Shown: one piece after another, positions 40,894 through 48,395 of the stretch
Layout: the number at the start of each line of letters is the position of its first letter
How positions within the stretch are numbered: the stretch's first letter is position 1
From: Rhodospirillaceae bacterium UBA1479
GTDB taxonomy: Bacteria > Pseudomonadota > Alphaproteobacteria > Rhodospirillales > Casp-alpha2
Direction: 5' to 3'
DNA: 64,000 nt
NCBI GenBank assembly: GCA_002325375.1
Contig: DCRZ01000002.1
Span: forward strand, 248,001-312,000
Made by a program: the position numbers and the translations under genes
Notes under the pieces: generated by a model
What the model was told of the DNA's origin: nothing
Seen by the model: the letters and a program-made list of their open reading frames with translations, nothing else
The model's database searches: none

Positions 40894-41165
40894 GCGACGT
40901 CTCCCCCGTCCGGGCCGCCGGTGCAGTCGACAAGGTGAAGCGCCGGCCGGCCATGGCCCGGCTTGGGCGTGGTCGGGCGCTCGCCCCGGCAGACGCCGTG
41001 ACAAACGCCTTGGGCGGGGTCCAGTTCGTTCGCCACGTCGGCCAGCCTGTCGAGGCCGTGGATCACCTGTTCCGCGCTCAGGCCGCCGCCGCCGGCCAGG
41101 ACTTCCTGCCAGGGCCGGATGACCGTGCGGATGCGGGCGGCGGCGGTTTTCGGATCGATCGTCAT
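40890..41165 (-). CDS. Small phage protein, unknown
   Basis: 91 residues from the ATG at 41165, preceded by a GAGGGGG stretch. TIDPKTAAARIRTVIRPWQE, then LDRLADVANELDPAQGVCHG. Not recognised. Follows the MuB-like gene by 10 bp. Confidence 0.6.
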   Translation of the reverse strand: MTIDPKTAAARIRTVIRPWQEVLAGGGGLSAEQVIHGLDRLADVANELDPAQGVCHGVCRGERPTTPKPGHGRPALHLVDCTGGPDGGDVA

Positions 41166-41175
41166 GGCCGCCCCC

Positions 41176-42141
41176 TCACCCGGCCGAGGCCGGAATGTCG
41201 ATCTGCGCATAGGCGGCCCGGATGTGTTCCATCCGCAGGCCGTTCGGATCCTGCGCCGCCATGATCGAGGCCAGTTGCAGGGTCTTGTTCATGACGCGCA
41301 GCGCGCCCGGCTTCTGGGCGATGGCCTTGAGGAACTTCAGTTGCTCCTTGTCGGTGATGTCCCAGGCGGCCAGCAGGCGGCAGGCGTCGTCGCCCTTGGG
41401 CCCCTTCTGCGAGACCTTGAAGCCGACGCGGGAGAACAACTGGGCGAAGTCATCCCCCTTGCCGCCGCCCAAGATGCGGCCCAGGACCGTCGCGTTGCCC
41501 ATGACGGCGAGGCCGATTCCGAACTGGTCGTGCAGGGACCGCAGTTGTTCCAGGGCCTTGGTGTCCAGGTGCTGGGCCTCGTCGACGATCAGCAGGACGT
41601 TGCGGTCGCCCAGCTTGTTTCCGATTTCGCGGAACAGCTTCGTCATCACCTTTTCCTGGACGTTGGCTTCCTGGGCGATGGCCGCCAGCATGGGATAGAC
41701 CGTGCCGGCGCTGGGATGCATCGTGACCATGAGGACGTTGGGGTTGGTGTCCCGGTAGCGCCGGGCGGCCGTGGTCTTGCCGATTCCGGCGGCGCCGACG
41801 ATGACGGCGATGTCGGGCAGAACCTGGGCGAAACGTAGAACCTCGGTGAAGTGGCCGGCGGTCTTGGTTTCGACGAAGTCGGGGGCGCGGCGGACGCGCA
41901 CGGCGGCCTGGCGCTTCTCCTTTCGGCTTTCCAGCCACATCACGATCTTGCCGGCCACCATGTCGTTATTGCCGGCGTAGGTGCCGCCCAGCCAGCCGGT
42001 GAAGGTGCCGTAGGCGATGCCGGATTCCTTGGCCAGGTCCGTCCTGGTCATGCCCTCCGCCGTGAGGATGGCGTTGACCTTGGCGCGCAGGTCGGCCTGT
42101 TCCTCGTCGGTGAAGGCCTTTTGATCGGTGGTCGTGTTCAT
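41176..42141 (-). CDS. Transposition target-DNA ATPase, MuB-like
   Basis: 321 residues. N-terminal Cro-type helix-turn-helix (residues about 30-62, EGMTRTDLAKESGIAYGTFT) then an AAA+ ATPase with Walker A GAAGIGKTTAARRY (116-129), Walker B LLIVDEAQHL (183-192) and sensor-1 VMGNATVLG. The layout equals phage Mu B, which coats target DNA, activates the transposase and gives target immunity. An AGAAGGAG site precedes the ATG. Confidence 0.93.
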   Translation of the reverse strand: MNTTTDQKAFTDEEQADLRAKVNAILTAEGMTRTDLAKESGIAYGTFTGWLGGTYAGNNDMVAGKIVMWLESRKEKRQAAVRVRRAPDFVETKTAGHFTEVLRFAQVLPDIAVIVGAAGIGKTTAARRYRDTNPNVLMVTMHPSAGTVYPMLAAIAQEANVQEKVMTKLFREIGNKLGDRNVLLIVDEAQHLDTKALEQLRSLHDQFGIGLAVMGNATVLGRILGGGKGDDFAQLFSRVGFKVSQKGPKGDDACRLLAAWDITDKEQLKFLKAIAQKPGALRVMNKTLQLASIMAAQDPNGLRMEHIRAAYAQIDIPASAG

Positions 42142-42211
42142 GGTATGCAGTCTCCTTCTGACGTTTGTGAGCGTGACGGCGCGGCCCGGTTGCAGCGGGG
42201 CGCGCCGTCGT

Positions 42212-44152
42212 TCATTCCAGGTCGCCCGCGATCAGGGTCAGGCCCCTGGAAAAACCTTCGAAATCGAAATCCTCATGGTCCGGATCAGCGGCCGGCATTG
42301 CGCGGGCCGCGGCCAGGTTACCGGTGACCAGGCGCACCATTCGCGCGGCGGGCGGTTCCGGTTCGTCCATGCCGGGCTGCATCGCGGCCCATTGGTCGAT
42401 GGTCATTTCCTGTTCCAGCTGGGCGTTGCGGCGGTTGTTCTTCAGCCATTCTCGGCGCTTGCGGTTGTGGTCGCGGGCGGCGTCCACGGAATCGAAGCCC
42501 ACGGCCTCCCAGCATTGCGCGGCGCCCAGGTAGACGCCGTCGGTGCGGTAGACGTGCAGGGGTTCGTGCAGGGCCTCGGGATCGAAGCGCACGGTCATCT
42601 TCTCGCCGATGTGCTGGGTCAGGAACTCGTCCCAATAGCGGTTGCCCTCGACGTGCAGGGATCCGTTCGGCTGGCGGGCGGTGACCCGCTCGGCCGACAG
42701 CATGGCCATGCGCAGCTGCGCCTCGGTGGCGCGGCGGATCGGCGCGCGCTCGTAGCTTTCCTTGAAGGCCTGGTCGAATGACAGGGTGCCGGCGCAGACG
42801 CCGGTGCGGCGGCCAGGCCTTGCGTTGTGCCGCTTGATGCCGTCTTCCAGCACCGCCAGGAAGGTGTCCAGGTCGACCGGCTTGACCCGGTAGTCGGGCT
42901 TGTTCATGGGGCTGTTCCCGGCGTAGGCGCCGGCCAGGGCCGGGTGCTTGGCGATGTGGTTGCAGAAATCGCGGAACGACCGTTCGATGGGCTTGGACTG
43001 GCCGCTGCGCGGGGTCGTCCAATGAACCTGGACGCCCAGCTCGGTCAGCACGCCGTTCAGCTCGTCGGGCGTGACCTTGAAGCGATAGCGCGTCGGCTGA
43101 CCGCCGGTGATGATCTTGGCAGCGAACTCGCGGCCGTTGTCGAGCCAGGCCAGATCCGGAATACCGTATTTGCGGAACACGTCGTAGAACGCCAGCCTGA
43201 CGCCCGTCGCGGTCGGGTTCTTGTCGACACGCCAGCCCAGCCATTTGTTGGAATGCAGGTCCTGCACCACCGTGACGAAGGGCCGCGACACGTCGCCGTC
43301 GGGCCAGCGTTTCCAAACATCGACACGATGGCCGTCGGCGTTGACCGCCTGCAGGGCGTGGAAGTGGGAGCGATCGCGTTCCTGGGCCGGGTACAGAAGA
43401 CGCGCGGCCTCCGGTCCCTTGCGCATCAGGACCTGGCAGGCGTGGGGAATTTCGCGGTCGACGCGGCGCAGGAAGGTCTTGACGGACGGCACGGTCCAGC
43501 CCCGCTCGGCCGCCACGTCCTTGATCCGATCGTAGACGGCCTCGGCCGGCGGCTGTTCCTGGCGCAGGTAATCGGCCTTGAAGGCGGCCCAGGCTTCGGC
43601 GCTCATGTCCGCCGTCGCCGTGCGGCCCTGGTTGCGCGGCGCCAGGTGGGGCAGCCAGTCGGCGCGGTCGGCGCCGGCCACCATGTCGTACCAGCCCCAG
43701 ATCGTGCGGGCGCCGATCCCATGGGCGTCGGCCATCGCCGCCACGGCGCTGTTCTTCTGCAGGCCGCCGCGCACCAGGTTCTCGACCTGATCCAGGACGC
43801 GCAGGCGTTGCCGCGCCGTGTCCTTCTTTTTCGCGGTCTGGCGGTCGAACCAGGCCCAGACCTCGGCCGTGCCTTTCTCGGGGGCAGGAACATCGGATGC
43901 CGCCGCCTTGGCGCGGATCGCCGCCAGGCGCAGCTGGGCTTCCTGCGGCAGGACGGTGACGTGGTATTTCCAGCCGCCGCCCCGGCCTTCCCGGCGGGCC
44001 AGGGGTGCGCCCGCCAGGTTGCGGCGGGATTTCCAGCCGCCGTCCTTGGCCCTTATCTGCCATAAGCGAATCTTGGCGTCGCGCGCCTTGCCGCTCAGAC
44101 CGGGATGCAAGGCGTCGGTCAGTTCCGCCGGGGTGAGCCAGTCGTCGTTCAT
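42212..44152 (-). CDS. DDE transposase, MuA-like
   Basis: 646 residues, near the 663 of MuA. N-terminal Mu-type DNA-binding part (WLTPAELTDALHPGLSGKAR), helix-turn-helix region (HGIGARTIWGWYDMVAG), RNase H-like core with D273 (NADGH), D338 (AWLDNGREF) and E390 (SKPIERSFRDF), close to the MuA positions 269, 336 and 392. It binds the prophage ends and cuts and joins them to new DNA in integration and replicative transposition. Start overlaps the previous stop. Confidence 0.95.
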   Translation of the reverse strand: MNDDWLTPAELTDALHPGLSGKARDAKIRLWQIRAKDGGWKSRRNLAGAPLARREGRGGGWKYHVTVLPQEAQLRLAAIRAKAAASDVPAPEKGTAEVWAWFDRQTAKKKDTARQRLRVLDQVENLVRGGLQKNSAVAAMADAHGIGARTIWGWYDMVAGADRADWLPHLAPRNQGRTATADMSAEAWAAFKADYLRQEQPPAEAVYDRIKDVAAERGWTVPSVKTFLRRVDREIPHACQVLMRKGPEAARLLYPAQERDRSHFHALQAVNADGHRVDVWKRWPDGDVSRPFVTVVQDLHSNKWLGWRVDKNPTATGVRLAFYDVFRKYGIPDLAWLDNGREFAAKIITGGQPTRYRFKVTPDELNGVLTELGVQVHWTTPRSGQSKPIERSFRDFCNHIAKHPALAGAYAGNSPMNKPDYRVKPVDLDTFLAVLEDGIKRHNARPGRRTGVCAGTLSFDQAFKESYERAPIRRATEAQLRMAMLSAERVTARQPNGSLHVEGNRYWDEFLTQHIGEKMTVRFDPEALHEPLHVYRTDGVYLGAAQCWEAVGFDSVDAARDHNRKRREWLKNNRRNAQLEQEMTIDQWAAMQPGMDEPEPPAARMVRLVTGNLAAARAMPAADPDHEDFDFEGFSRGLTLIAGDLE

Positions 44153-44616
44153 TGCTTCCGCCTCCGGCGCAGGTCGCCCAGGCGTTGCTGCAGCTCCTCG
44201 ATCAACTCCGCCGTCTGGGCTTCCTCGACGACGGTCTCGTATTTCTTGTCGATGACGGTGAGGCCCAGGTGTTCGGCCATCAGGTTGAACAGGCGGTAGT
44301 CGCCCGTGGCGATCATCATGGCGACGGCGCGGATGACGCTGATGTTGTGGGCGTCGCGGCTTTCCGAGGCATAGGCGTTCAGCATGTTGGAGCTGACGTC
44401 CTCGCCCAGATAGTCGGCCATGCGCCGGGCGATGTCCTCGCGCTCCAGCTTGGTGCCGCCGTCTTTCGCTTCAGACAGGGACAGCGACACGGCCTTGGAT
44501 ATCCTGGCGCCGATGGTCGCGGCCCGGACCTTTTCTTCCGGGTAGGCCGGGATCGGCCGCGGCGGCTGCCAGTCCAGCAGGTTCAGGGTCCGGTTGTCGC
44601 TGCGGCGCGGCGGCAT
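44149..44616 (-). CDS. Helical protein between ParB-like and transposase genes, unknown
   Basis: 155 residues from the ATG at 44616, overlapping the ParB-like stop (ATGA). LEREDIARRMADYLGEDVSS, NMLNAYASESRDAHNISVIR is compatible with a Cro/CI-like helix-turn-helix, and the C-terminus (AELIEELQQRLGDLRRRRKQ) is a basic coiled coil. Such a gene regularly precedes the transposase in BcepMu-type phages; the role is unknown. Confidence 0.68.
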   Translation of the reverse strand: MPPRRSDNRTLNLLDWQPPRPIPAYPEEKVRAATIGARISKAVSLSLSEAKDGGTKLEREDIARRMADYLGEDVSSNMLNAYASESRDAHNISVIRAVAMMIATGDYRLFNLMAEHLGLTVIDKKYETVVEEAQTAELIEELQQRLGDLRRRRKQ

Positions 44617-45434
44617 CAGGCGGCCTCCGATTCCGTCATGGCGGCGCCAATCTCGCGCAGGAAGGCGCTTTTCACCTTCTTCTGTGAGCGGTTCCAGGCG
44701 TCCAGCAGGCGCTTCAGCGCCTTGTCGTCGGGGTCTTCGGCCTCGGGCGCAGGGCCGCCATCCAAATGCCGGTGGGCGGCGGCGACGGACCTGGCCTTGC
44801 CGGCCGCGATCAGCCCGGCCACGCGGCGCTGGACCATGGGGCCGAAGCGGCAGAGCGCCTCCAGTTCCTTCTGGTTGTCCTCGACGGGGGTGCCGCGCAG
44901 CTCGTCGGCCACGCTTTCGTCCAGGCGCTCGCCGATGGCGACGGCCCGCTCCAGCGTGCGCTGGGTCCAACCGGTGCGGGCGATTGCCGTGGCGGCCCAG
45001 GATCGATCCGCCATGTTGGCGATTTGAAATTCCTCCGACCGGCGGTCACCGCCGCGCCCGGCCTCCGGATGCATCTCCAGGTGGACGCGTTTCAGTTCGG
45101 CCAGGAACTGCGCCCGTTCCAGCTTCGACAGCTCGTTGCGCGTCAGGTTTTCCAGCAGCTCGTCACGCCGCAGCTCCAGCAGGTTTCCGGATACAACGAA
45201 GGCCGGGATCGTCTCGCGCCCCAGGTCGCGGAACGCCGTCAGGCGGTGCAGCCCGGACACCAGCCGGAAACGCCCGGATTCTTTCACCTTCGCGACCTCG
45301 ATCGGCACCCGCAGGCCCCGCGCCTCGATGTCCGTCTTGAGGGCGGCGACACCCGCTTCGTTGACGGGCCGGCGACGGCCGGCGGTGTCGATGGCCTCAA
45401 TGGAGATTTGACGCACTTCGTGGTCAGCGGGCAT
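44616..45434 (-). CDS. ParB-like nuclease-fold protein of the transposition operon
   Basis: 272 residues. The N-terminal ParB/Srx fold has ISIEAIDTAGRRRPVNEAGV and the box GRFRLVSGLHRLTAFRDLG, where the G-x-HR step is the CTP/nucleotide-binding motif of ParB proteins. A middle helix-turn-helix is visible in ATAIARTGWTQRTLERAVAI. It heads the ParB-x-transposase-ATPase operon. It may assist end recognition or segregation, but no function is established for this class. Confidence 0.8.
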   Translation of the reverse strand: MPADHEVRQISIEAIDTAGRRRPVNEAGVAALKTDIEARGLRVPIEVAKVKESGRFRLVSGLHRLTAFRDLGRETIPAFVVSGNLLELRRDELLENLTRNELSKLERAQFLAELKRVHLEMHPEAGRGGDRRSEEFQIANMADRSWAATAIARTGWTQRTLERAVAIGERLDESVADELRGTPVEDNQKELEALCRFGPMVQRRVAGLIAAGKARSVAAAHRHLDGGPAPEAEDPDDKALKRLLDAWNRSQKKVKSAFLREIGAAMTESEAA

Positions 45435-45564
45435 GGGTCACCGTTTCTTGTTGATTGCGAGGGGGATTCGGGAATGGGTTGGCGGCGGCGTCCGTTGGCC
45501 AAACCTGACGCCGCCGCCGTTTTCCCCTACCATCGCCTGGGAAGAACCGATGGAGGGAAAACCT

Positions 45565-45912
45565 ATGGATGCTGAGGAAGCGGCACGCGTGATCGACGAC
45601 CGCATCAAAAAGCAGATCGACGCCAAGCTTGTGCCTGTAACGGGAATGATCATCGGCTTGGAGCTTGTGATCGCGCACATCTTCAACACCCTTCACAGCC
45701 ACGGGGTGTTGACCCGGAAGGATGCGATCCAGTCGATCGACAAGACGATTTCTGGCAACGCGCCGCACTTGCCGCCGGCAGCGGCAATGACCTTGCGCCA
45801 CATCCGGGGCATGCTGGAGGGAATAGACGGGAACACGCCGGAGGCGATTCGAGATCGATTCCAAGTGATTCTTGGAGATCTGTCTGAAAAACCGCCAGGA
45901 GATACGGACTGA
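45565..45912 (+). CDS. Plus-strand gene in the early region, unknown
   Basis: 115 residues from the ATG at 45565, with GGAGGG 7 nt upstream. AARVIDDRIKKQIDAKLVPV, TGMIIGLELVIAHIFNTLHS, then PPAAAMTLRHIRGMLEG. Helical, with one amphipathic or weakly hydrophobic segment. It runs against the early transcript, convergent with Ner and divergent from the ParB-like gene, so it probably has its own promoter and is a lysogeny-expressed accessory gene. Not recognised. Confidence 0.7.
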   Translation: MDAEEAARVIDDRIKKQIDAKLVPVTGMIIGLELVIAHIFNTLHSHGVLTRKDAIQSIDKTISGNAPHLPPAAAMTLRHIRGMLEGIDGNTPEAIRDRFQVILGDLSEKPPGDTD

Positions 45913-45917
45913 CGGTC

Positions 45918-45944
45918 AGGCCGGTCATCTTGCTGTTCATCCGG
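45918..45944. terminator. Possible hairpin between convergent genes
   Basis: AGGCCGG and CCGGCCCT arms with a 16-nt loop lie between the plus-strand gene and the end of ner. There is no T-run, so termination is only suggested by position. Confidence 0.3.
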
Positions 45945-46236
45945 CCCTCCGCTTTTGACGGTGACGGGACTCCCCGGATTTCATAGAATTGGATGCATCA
46001 CGGCCGATCAGGCGGTTGCCCTCCCGGTCGTAGCGCTCCGGCCAGATGGCGTGCGGCGCGACGCCCAGGCGTTCGATCACCGCGCGCTCGCCGGCCGGGC
46101 AGCAGTTGAAGATGATCGCCATGCGCACGGCGCTTTCGCTGAGGCCGTTGCGCATGGCCAGTTCCGTCAGGGTGATTCCGGTCTTGCGGATCGCCGCCTT
46201 GATGTCTTCGGGGTGCATGCCTTGGGGATACGTCAT
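45937..46236 (-). CDS. Ner-like DNA-binding regulator (Nlp family)
   Basis: 99 residues. MHPEDIKAAIRKTGITLTEL, AMRNGLSESAVRMAIIF and ERAVIERLGVAPHAIWPERY are the Mu Ner/Nlp signature, a one-domain lambda-repressor-like fold. Ner shuts down the early and repressor promoters after induction. It is the first leftward gene after the operator region, as in Mu. Confidence 0.92.
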   Translation of the reverse strand: MTYPQGMHPEDIKAAIRKTGITLTELAMRNGLSESAVRMAIIFNCCPAGERAVIERLGVAPHAIWPERYDREGNRLIGRDASNSMKSGESRHRQKRRAG

Positions 46237-46247
46237 TTTGGGTTTCC

Positions 46248-46272
46248 AGCCGGCCCTGCCAGGCCGGCTTTT
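46248..46272 (+). terminator. Hairpin with T-run between ner and the operator region
   Basis: Arms AGCCGGCC (46248-46255) and GGCCGGCT (46262-46269), loop CTGCCA, followed by TTTTAT on the plus strand. It would stop plus-strand transcripts, such as one from 45565, before they enter the repressor control region; on the minus strand it lies in the ner leader. Confidence 0.65.
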
Positions 46273-46279
46273 ATGGAGT

Positions 46280-46462
46280 GCATGTGCTTACGAACGTAAA
46301 GACGATAACTCCGTTTTCCGAAATAGACAACTCGGAAAAACGTTTCGGAGTTCCGAGCTGCGATGAGCCGCCTGTTTTTGCCGGTAAGGCGTTGAATTGC
46401 ATTACTGTTTCCCGTTCTCCGAAACCCACAATTAATTCCGATGCATTTTTCGGGGTTCAGCC
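46280..46462. promoter_or_regulatory. Early control region with repeated CCGAAA-type operators
   Basis: This AT-richer region between divergent ner and repressor genes holds at least six half-sites of the type CTCCGAAA/TTTCGGAG: ACTCCGTTTTCCGAAA near 46310, ACTCGGAAAAACGTTTCGGA near 46331, TTCTCCGAAA near 46414, and TTTTTCGGGG near 46446. Repressor and Ner would compete here for the early and repressor promoters, as at the Mu operators. Individual promoters cannot be fixed by eye. Confidence 0.7.
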
Positions 46463-47155
46463 ATGAACTCCGAAATCAAAAATTCCGCTTTCAGGGAGCG
46501 ACTCGCGGAGCTGGTCGGTGATGATGAGCCCTTTGTTTGGGCCAAGCGGGTAGGAATCCCCAGCGGTACGTTCGCGCGGATATGGAACGAGGGTACGGTT
46601 CCGAAATCGGAACACCTATGCCGGATCGCCGAGGCCGCCGGCGTCTCTCTAGACTGGCTGTTGTTGGGTAAGACGGGAACGCCGCCGCCTGGCGGGCCGG
46701 ACCTGGGGCCGGCCGGGATCGGCGAGGTCCACGACGACACCAGGATGGTGCCTCATTTCGACCTGGCCATGTCGGCCGGCGGCGGCGCCTTCAACGACCG
46801 CGCCGCCGTCCGCGATTTTTTGCCGTTTCCGGCTGTGATCCTGCGCCGCCTGGTCGGCCGCGCCTCCGCCGACGGCCTCGCCATCGTCGACGCGCGCGGC
46901 GATTCCATGGAACCCACGATCGGCGACGGCGACCTCGTGCTTGTCGACACCCACGACAAGACCCTGCAGGATGGTCTCATGGCCTTCGCCATCGACGACA
47001 TCGCCTACATCAAGCGCCTGCGTCCGGTCGTGGGCGGCGGCGTCGACATCGTTTCCGACAACGCGGCCATCTATCCACCGCAGACCCTGCCGCGGGAGCG
47101 GCTGGCGGACCTTCGCATCTTCGGTCGTGTTCGTTGGGTTGGGAGGGCCTTCTGA
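46463..47155 (+). CDS. Prophage repressor, S24/LexA-like
   Basis: 230 residues. Helix-turn-helix at 20-65 (FVWAKRVGIPSGTFARIWNE). The C-terminal S24 domain has Ser148 (RGDSMEPTI) and Lys184 (AYIKRL), the catalytic dyad of self-cleaving repressors, and a candidate Ala105-Gly106 cleavage site in AMSAGGGAF 43 residues before the serine. This differs from the Mu c repressor and suggests that the lysogen could respond to the RecA/SOS state. Confidence 0.93.
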   Translation: MNSEIKNSAFRERLAELVGDDEPFVWAKRVGIPSGTFARIWNEGTVPKSEHLCRIAEAAGVSLDWLLLGKTGTPPPGGPDLGPAGIGEVHDDTRMVPHFDLAMSAGGGAFNDRAAVRDFLPFPAVILRRLVGRASADGLAIVDARGDSMEPTIGDGDLVLVDTHDKTLQDGLMAFAIDDIAYIKRLRPVVGGGVDIVSDNAAIYPPQTLPRERLADLRIFGRVRWVGRAF

Positions 47156-47300
47156 GAGATGTCTCAGCGCCTTATGAGAACGTGCCCGCCGACTGCAAGG
47201 TCATGTGTCCTCAGGCCGCCGCGCAGGCCATCCAGGGCAACGGTGGCGCCGGCGCGTTTTTTTGGAGCACCCCGTCGAGGGCCGCAGGATGCCTGGGGTT
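47156..47300. other. Non-coding stretch between repressor and prophage end
   Basis: No supported gene. A small palindrome CTGAGA-GATG-TCTCAG overlaps the repressor stop (47152-47167), and GGCGCCGGCGCG followed by seven T (47257-47263) looks like a rightward terminator for the repressor transcript. Confidence 0.5.
47245..47263 (+). terminator. Probable terminator of the repressor transcript
   Basis: GC-only self-complementary segment GGCGCCGGCGCG directly followed by TTTTTTT. The stem is short, but the T-run is long; placed 90 bp after the repressor stop. Confidence 0.5.
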
Positions 47301-47364
47301 CCCGGTATTTCCCACCTCGTCCCGCCATATCCCGCCTCACTGCAACACCTAGTGTCCCCTAACA
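47301..47364. repeat. Prophage terminus (Mu-left equivalent) with end repeat and phased CCC tracts
   Basis: Read inward (minus strand) the end is TGTTAGGGGACACTAGGTGT and continues TGCAGT, matching the opposite terminus at 20 of 26 positions, including CACT-N-GGT-N-TTGCAGT. Further in, 47301-47340 has CCC at the start of four successive 10-bp blocks, a helically phased array that is absent from the other end. Confidence 0.8.
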
Positions 47365-47369
47365 GAGGG
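47365..47369. repeat. 5-bp target-site duplication, right copy (GAGGG)
   Basis: GAGGG follows the terminal ..CTAACA and equals the five bases at 6872-6876. Confidence 0.85.
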
Positions 47370-47478
47370 GACTCTGGCCGTCAGAGCCAACCCTCTCTCC
47401 CGTGCTGGGGCAGGGAGGACTTTCGTTGGGGGCACCAATGCTCCCTCTCCCCTTGGTGAGAGGGGCGGGGTGAGGGGG
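47370..47478. repeat. REP-like element, right part of the interrupted copy
   Basis: Begins GACTC, which follows CGAGGG in the intact copy at 5714, and ends with the inverted outer arm GGGGTGAGGGGG at 47467-47478. Inner hairpins CTCTCCCGTGCTGGGGCAGGG and CTCCCTCTCCCCTTGGTGAG are visible. Together with 6837-6876 it rebuilds one element. Confidence 0.8.
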
Positions 47479-47485
47479 AGCGCCG

Positions 47486-48346
47486 TTACGAAGGGGTGAA
47501 ACACCTATCGAAAAAGGCCCGGATGCGGGCGTTGGCCAGGTCCGGGCTTTCCCAGGCGACGAAATGTCCGGCGCCCGGGGCCTGTTCCAATCGGATGTCC
47601 GTGAACACGTCGTTGAGCGTTTCCTGCCACTCGGGCCGCAGAATCGGGTCGGCCGCGCCCCACAGGGAATAGGCGGGGGTGCTCAGGGGCGGGTGGTCTT
47701 CCCCGCCCGCCGCCACGGCCTTCAGCCGCCGGTCGTTGGCGCAGGCGTACCAGCGGAACCCGCCGGCCAGGTTGCCGGGCTTGAGGAAATTGTCGACCCA
47801 GTCCTCCAGCGCCGCCCCGTCGAAGGCGTCGGGCGATCCCGCCCAATGGCCGAGGAAATGGCGGAAATAGGCGCGGCAGCTGTCGCGCGACGCGCCGACC
47901 AGCTCTTGCGCCAGCGGCAGTTGGTGGAACGACTGGTACCAGATTTCCCGCACCTGCTGGCCCTGGACCCAGCGCGGGCCGATGCCGAAGTGGGGGCAGT
48001 CGAAAAAGAACAGGCCGTCCAGGCGCTCCGGGTGCTTGCGCGCATAGTCCTGAGCCAGGAAGCCGCCGATGTCGTGGCTGACGATGCCGAAGCGCTCCAG
48101 CCCCAGGCCGTCGACCAGGGCTTCGATGTCGGAAACGTAATGGGCGACGTCTTGTGCCTCCGCCCCCCGGCTGTCGCCGAAATTGCGCAGGTCCGGGGCA
48201 ATGACGTCGAAGGTCTCGGCCAAGACGGAAAGGTTCTTGCGCCACACGCCCGACCATTCCGGCCAGCCGTGCAGGAACACCAGCGGCGGGCCGCCGCCCT
48301 GGCGCAGGTAATGCAGGCGCAGGTCGGGAAGGTCGAGGAAATTCAT
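47486..48346 (-). CDS. Alpha/beta hydrolase, epoxide hydrolase/haloacetate dehalogenase type
   Basis: 286 residues. HGWPEWSGVW (oxyanion hole), PDLRNFGDS, nucleophile Asp92 in VSHDIGGF (Asp instead of Ser), later acid in LWGAADPI and His in PGAGHFVAWE. Asp-nucleophile members hydrolyse epoxides or C-halogen bonds in the cytoplasm; the real substrate is unknown. It is the first host gene right of the prophage. Confidence 0.9.
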   Translation of the reverse strand: MNFLDLPDLRLHYLRQGGGPPLVFLHGWPEWSGVWRKNLSVLAETFDVIAPDLRNFGDSRGAEAQDVAHYVSDIEALVDGLGLERFGIVSHDIGGFLAQDYARKHPERLDGLFFFDCPHFGIGPRWVQGQQVREIWYQSFHQLPLAQELVGASRDSCRAYFRHFLGHWAGSPDAFDGAALEDWVDNFLKPGNLAGGFRWYACANDRRLKAVAAGGEDHPPLSTPAYSLWGAADPILRPEWQETLNDVFTDIRLEQAPGAGHFVAWESPDLANARIRAFFDRCFTPS

Positions 48347-48395
48347 GGCTGCAGTTTGCCCCGCTTGATGGATGGTTTCCAGCGACCGGCGGCGC

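Larger units (their letters stand above)
6877..47364. mobile_element. Complete Mu-like transposable prophage, 40.5 kb
   Basis: Bounded by GAGGG duplications and imperfect terminal inverted repeats, inserted in a REP-like element between two host genes. Gene order follows phage Mu and its relatives: repressor and Ner, DDE transposase and MuB-like ATPase, Gam and GemA, Mor-like activator, lysis, gp27-30 head genes, protease/scaffold, capsid, sheath, tube, tape measure, gpN- and gpP-like proteins, spike, gp46-48, fibre, methylase. By Mu convention the regulatory (left) end is at 47364 and the right end at 6877. All core genes appear open; only one small gene carries an internal stop, so the element may still be active. 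Confidence 0.95.
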
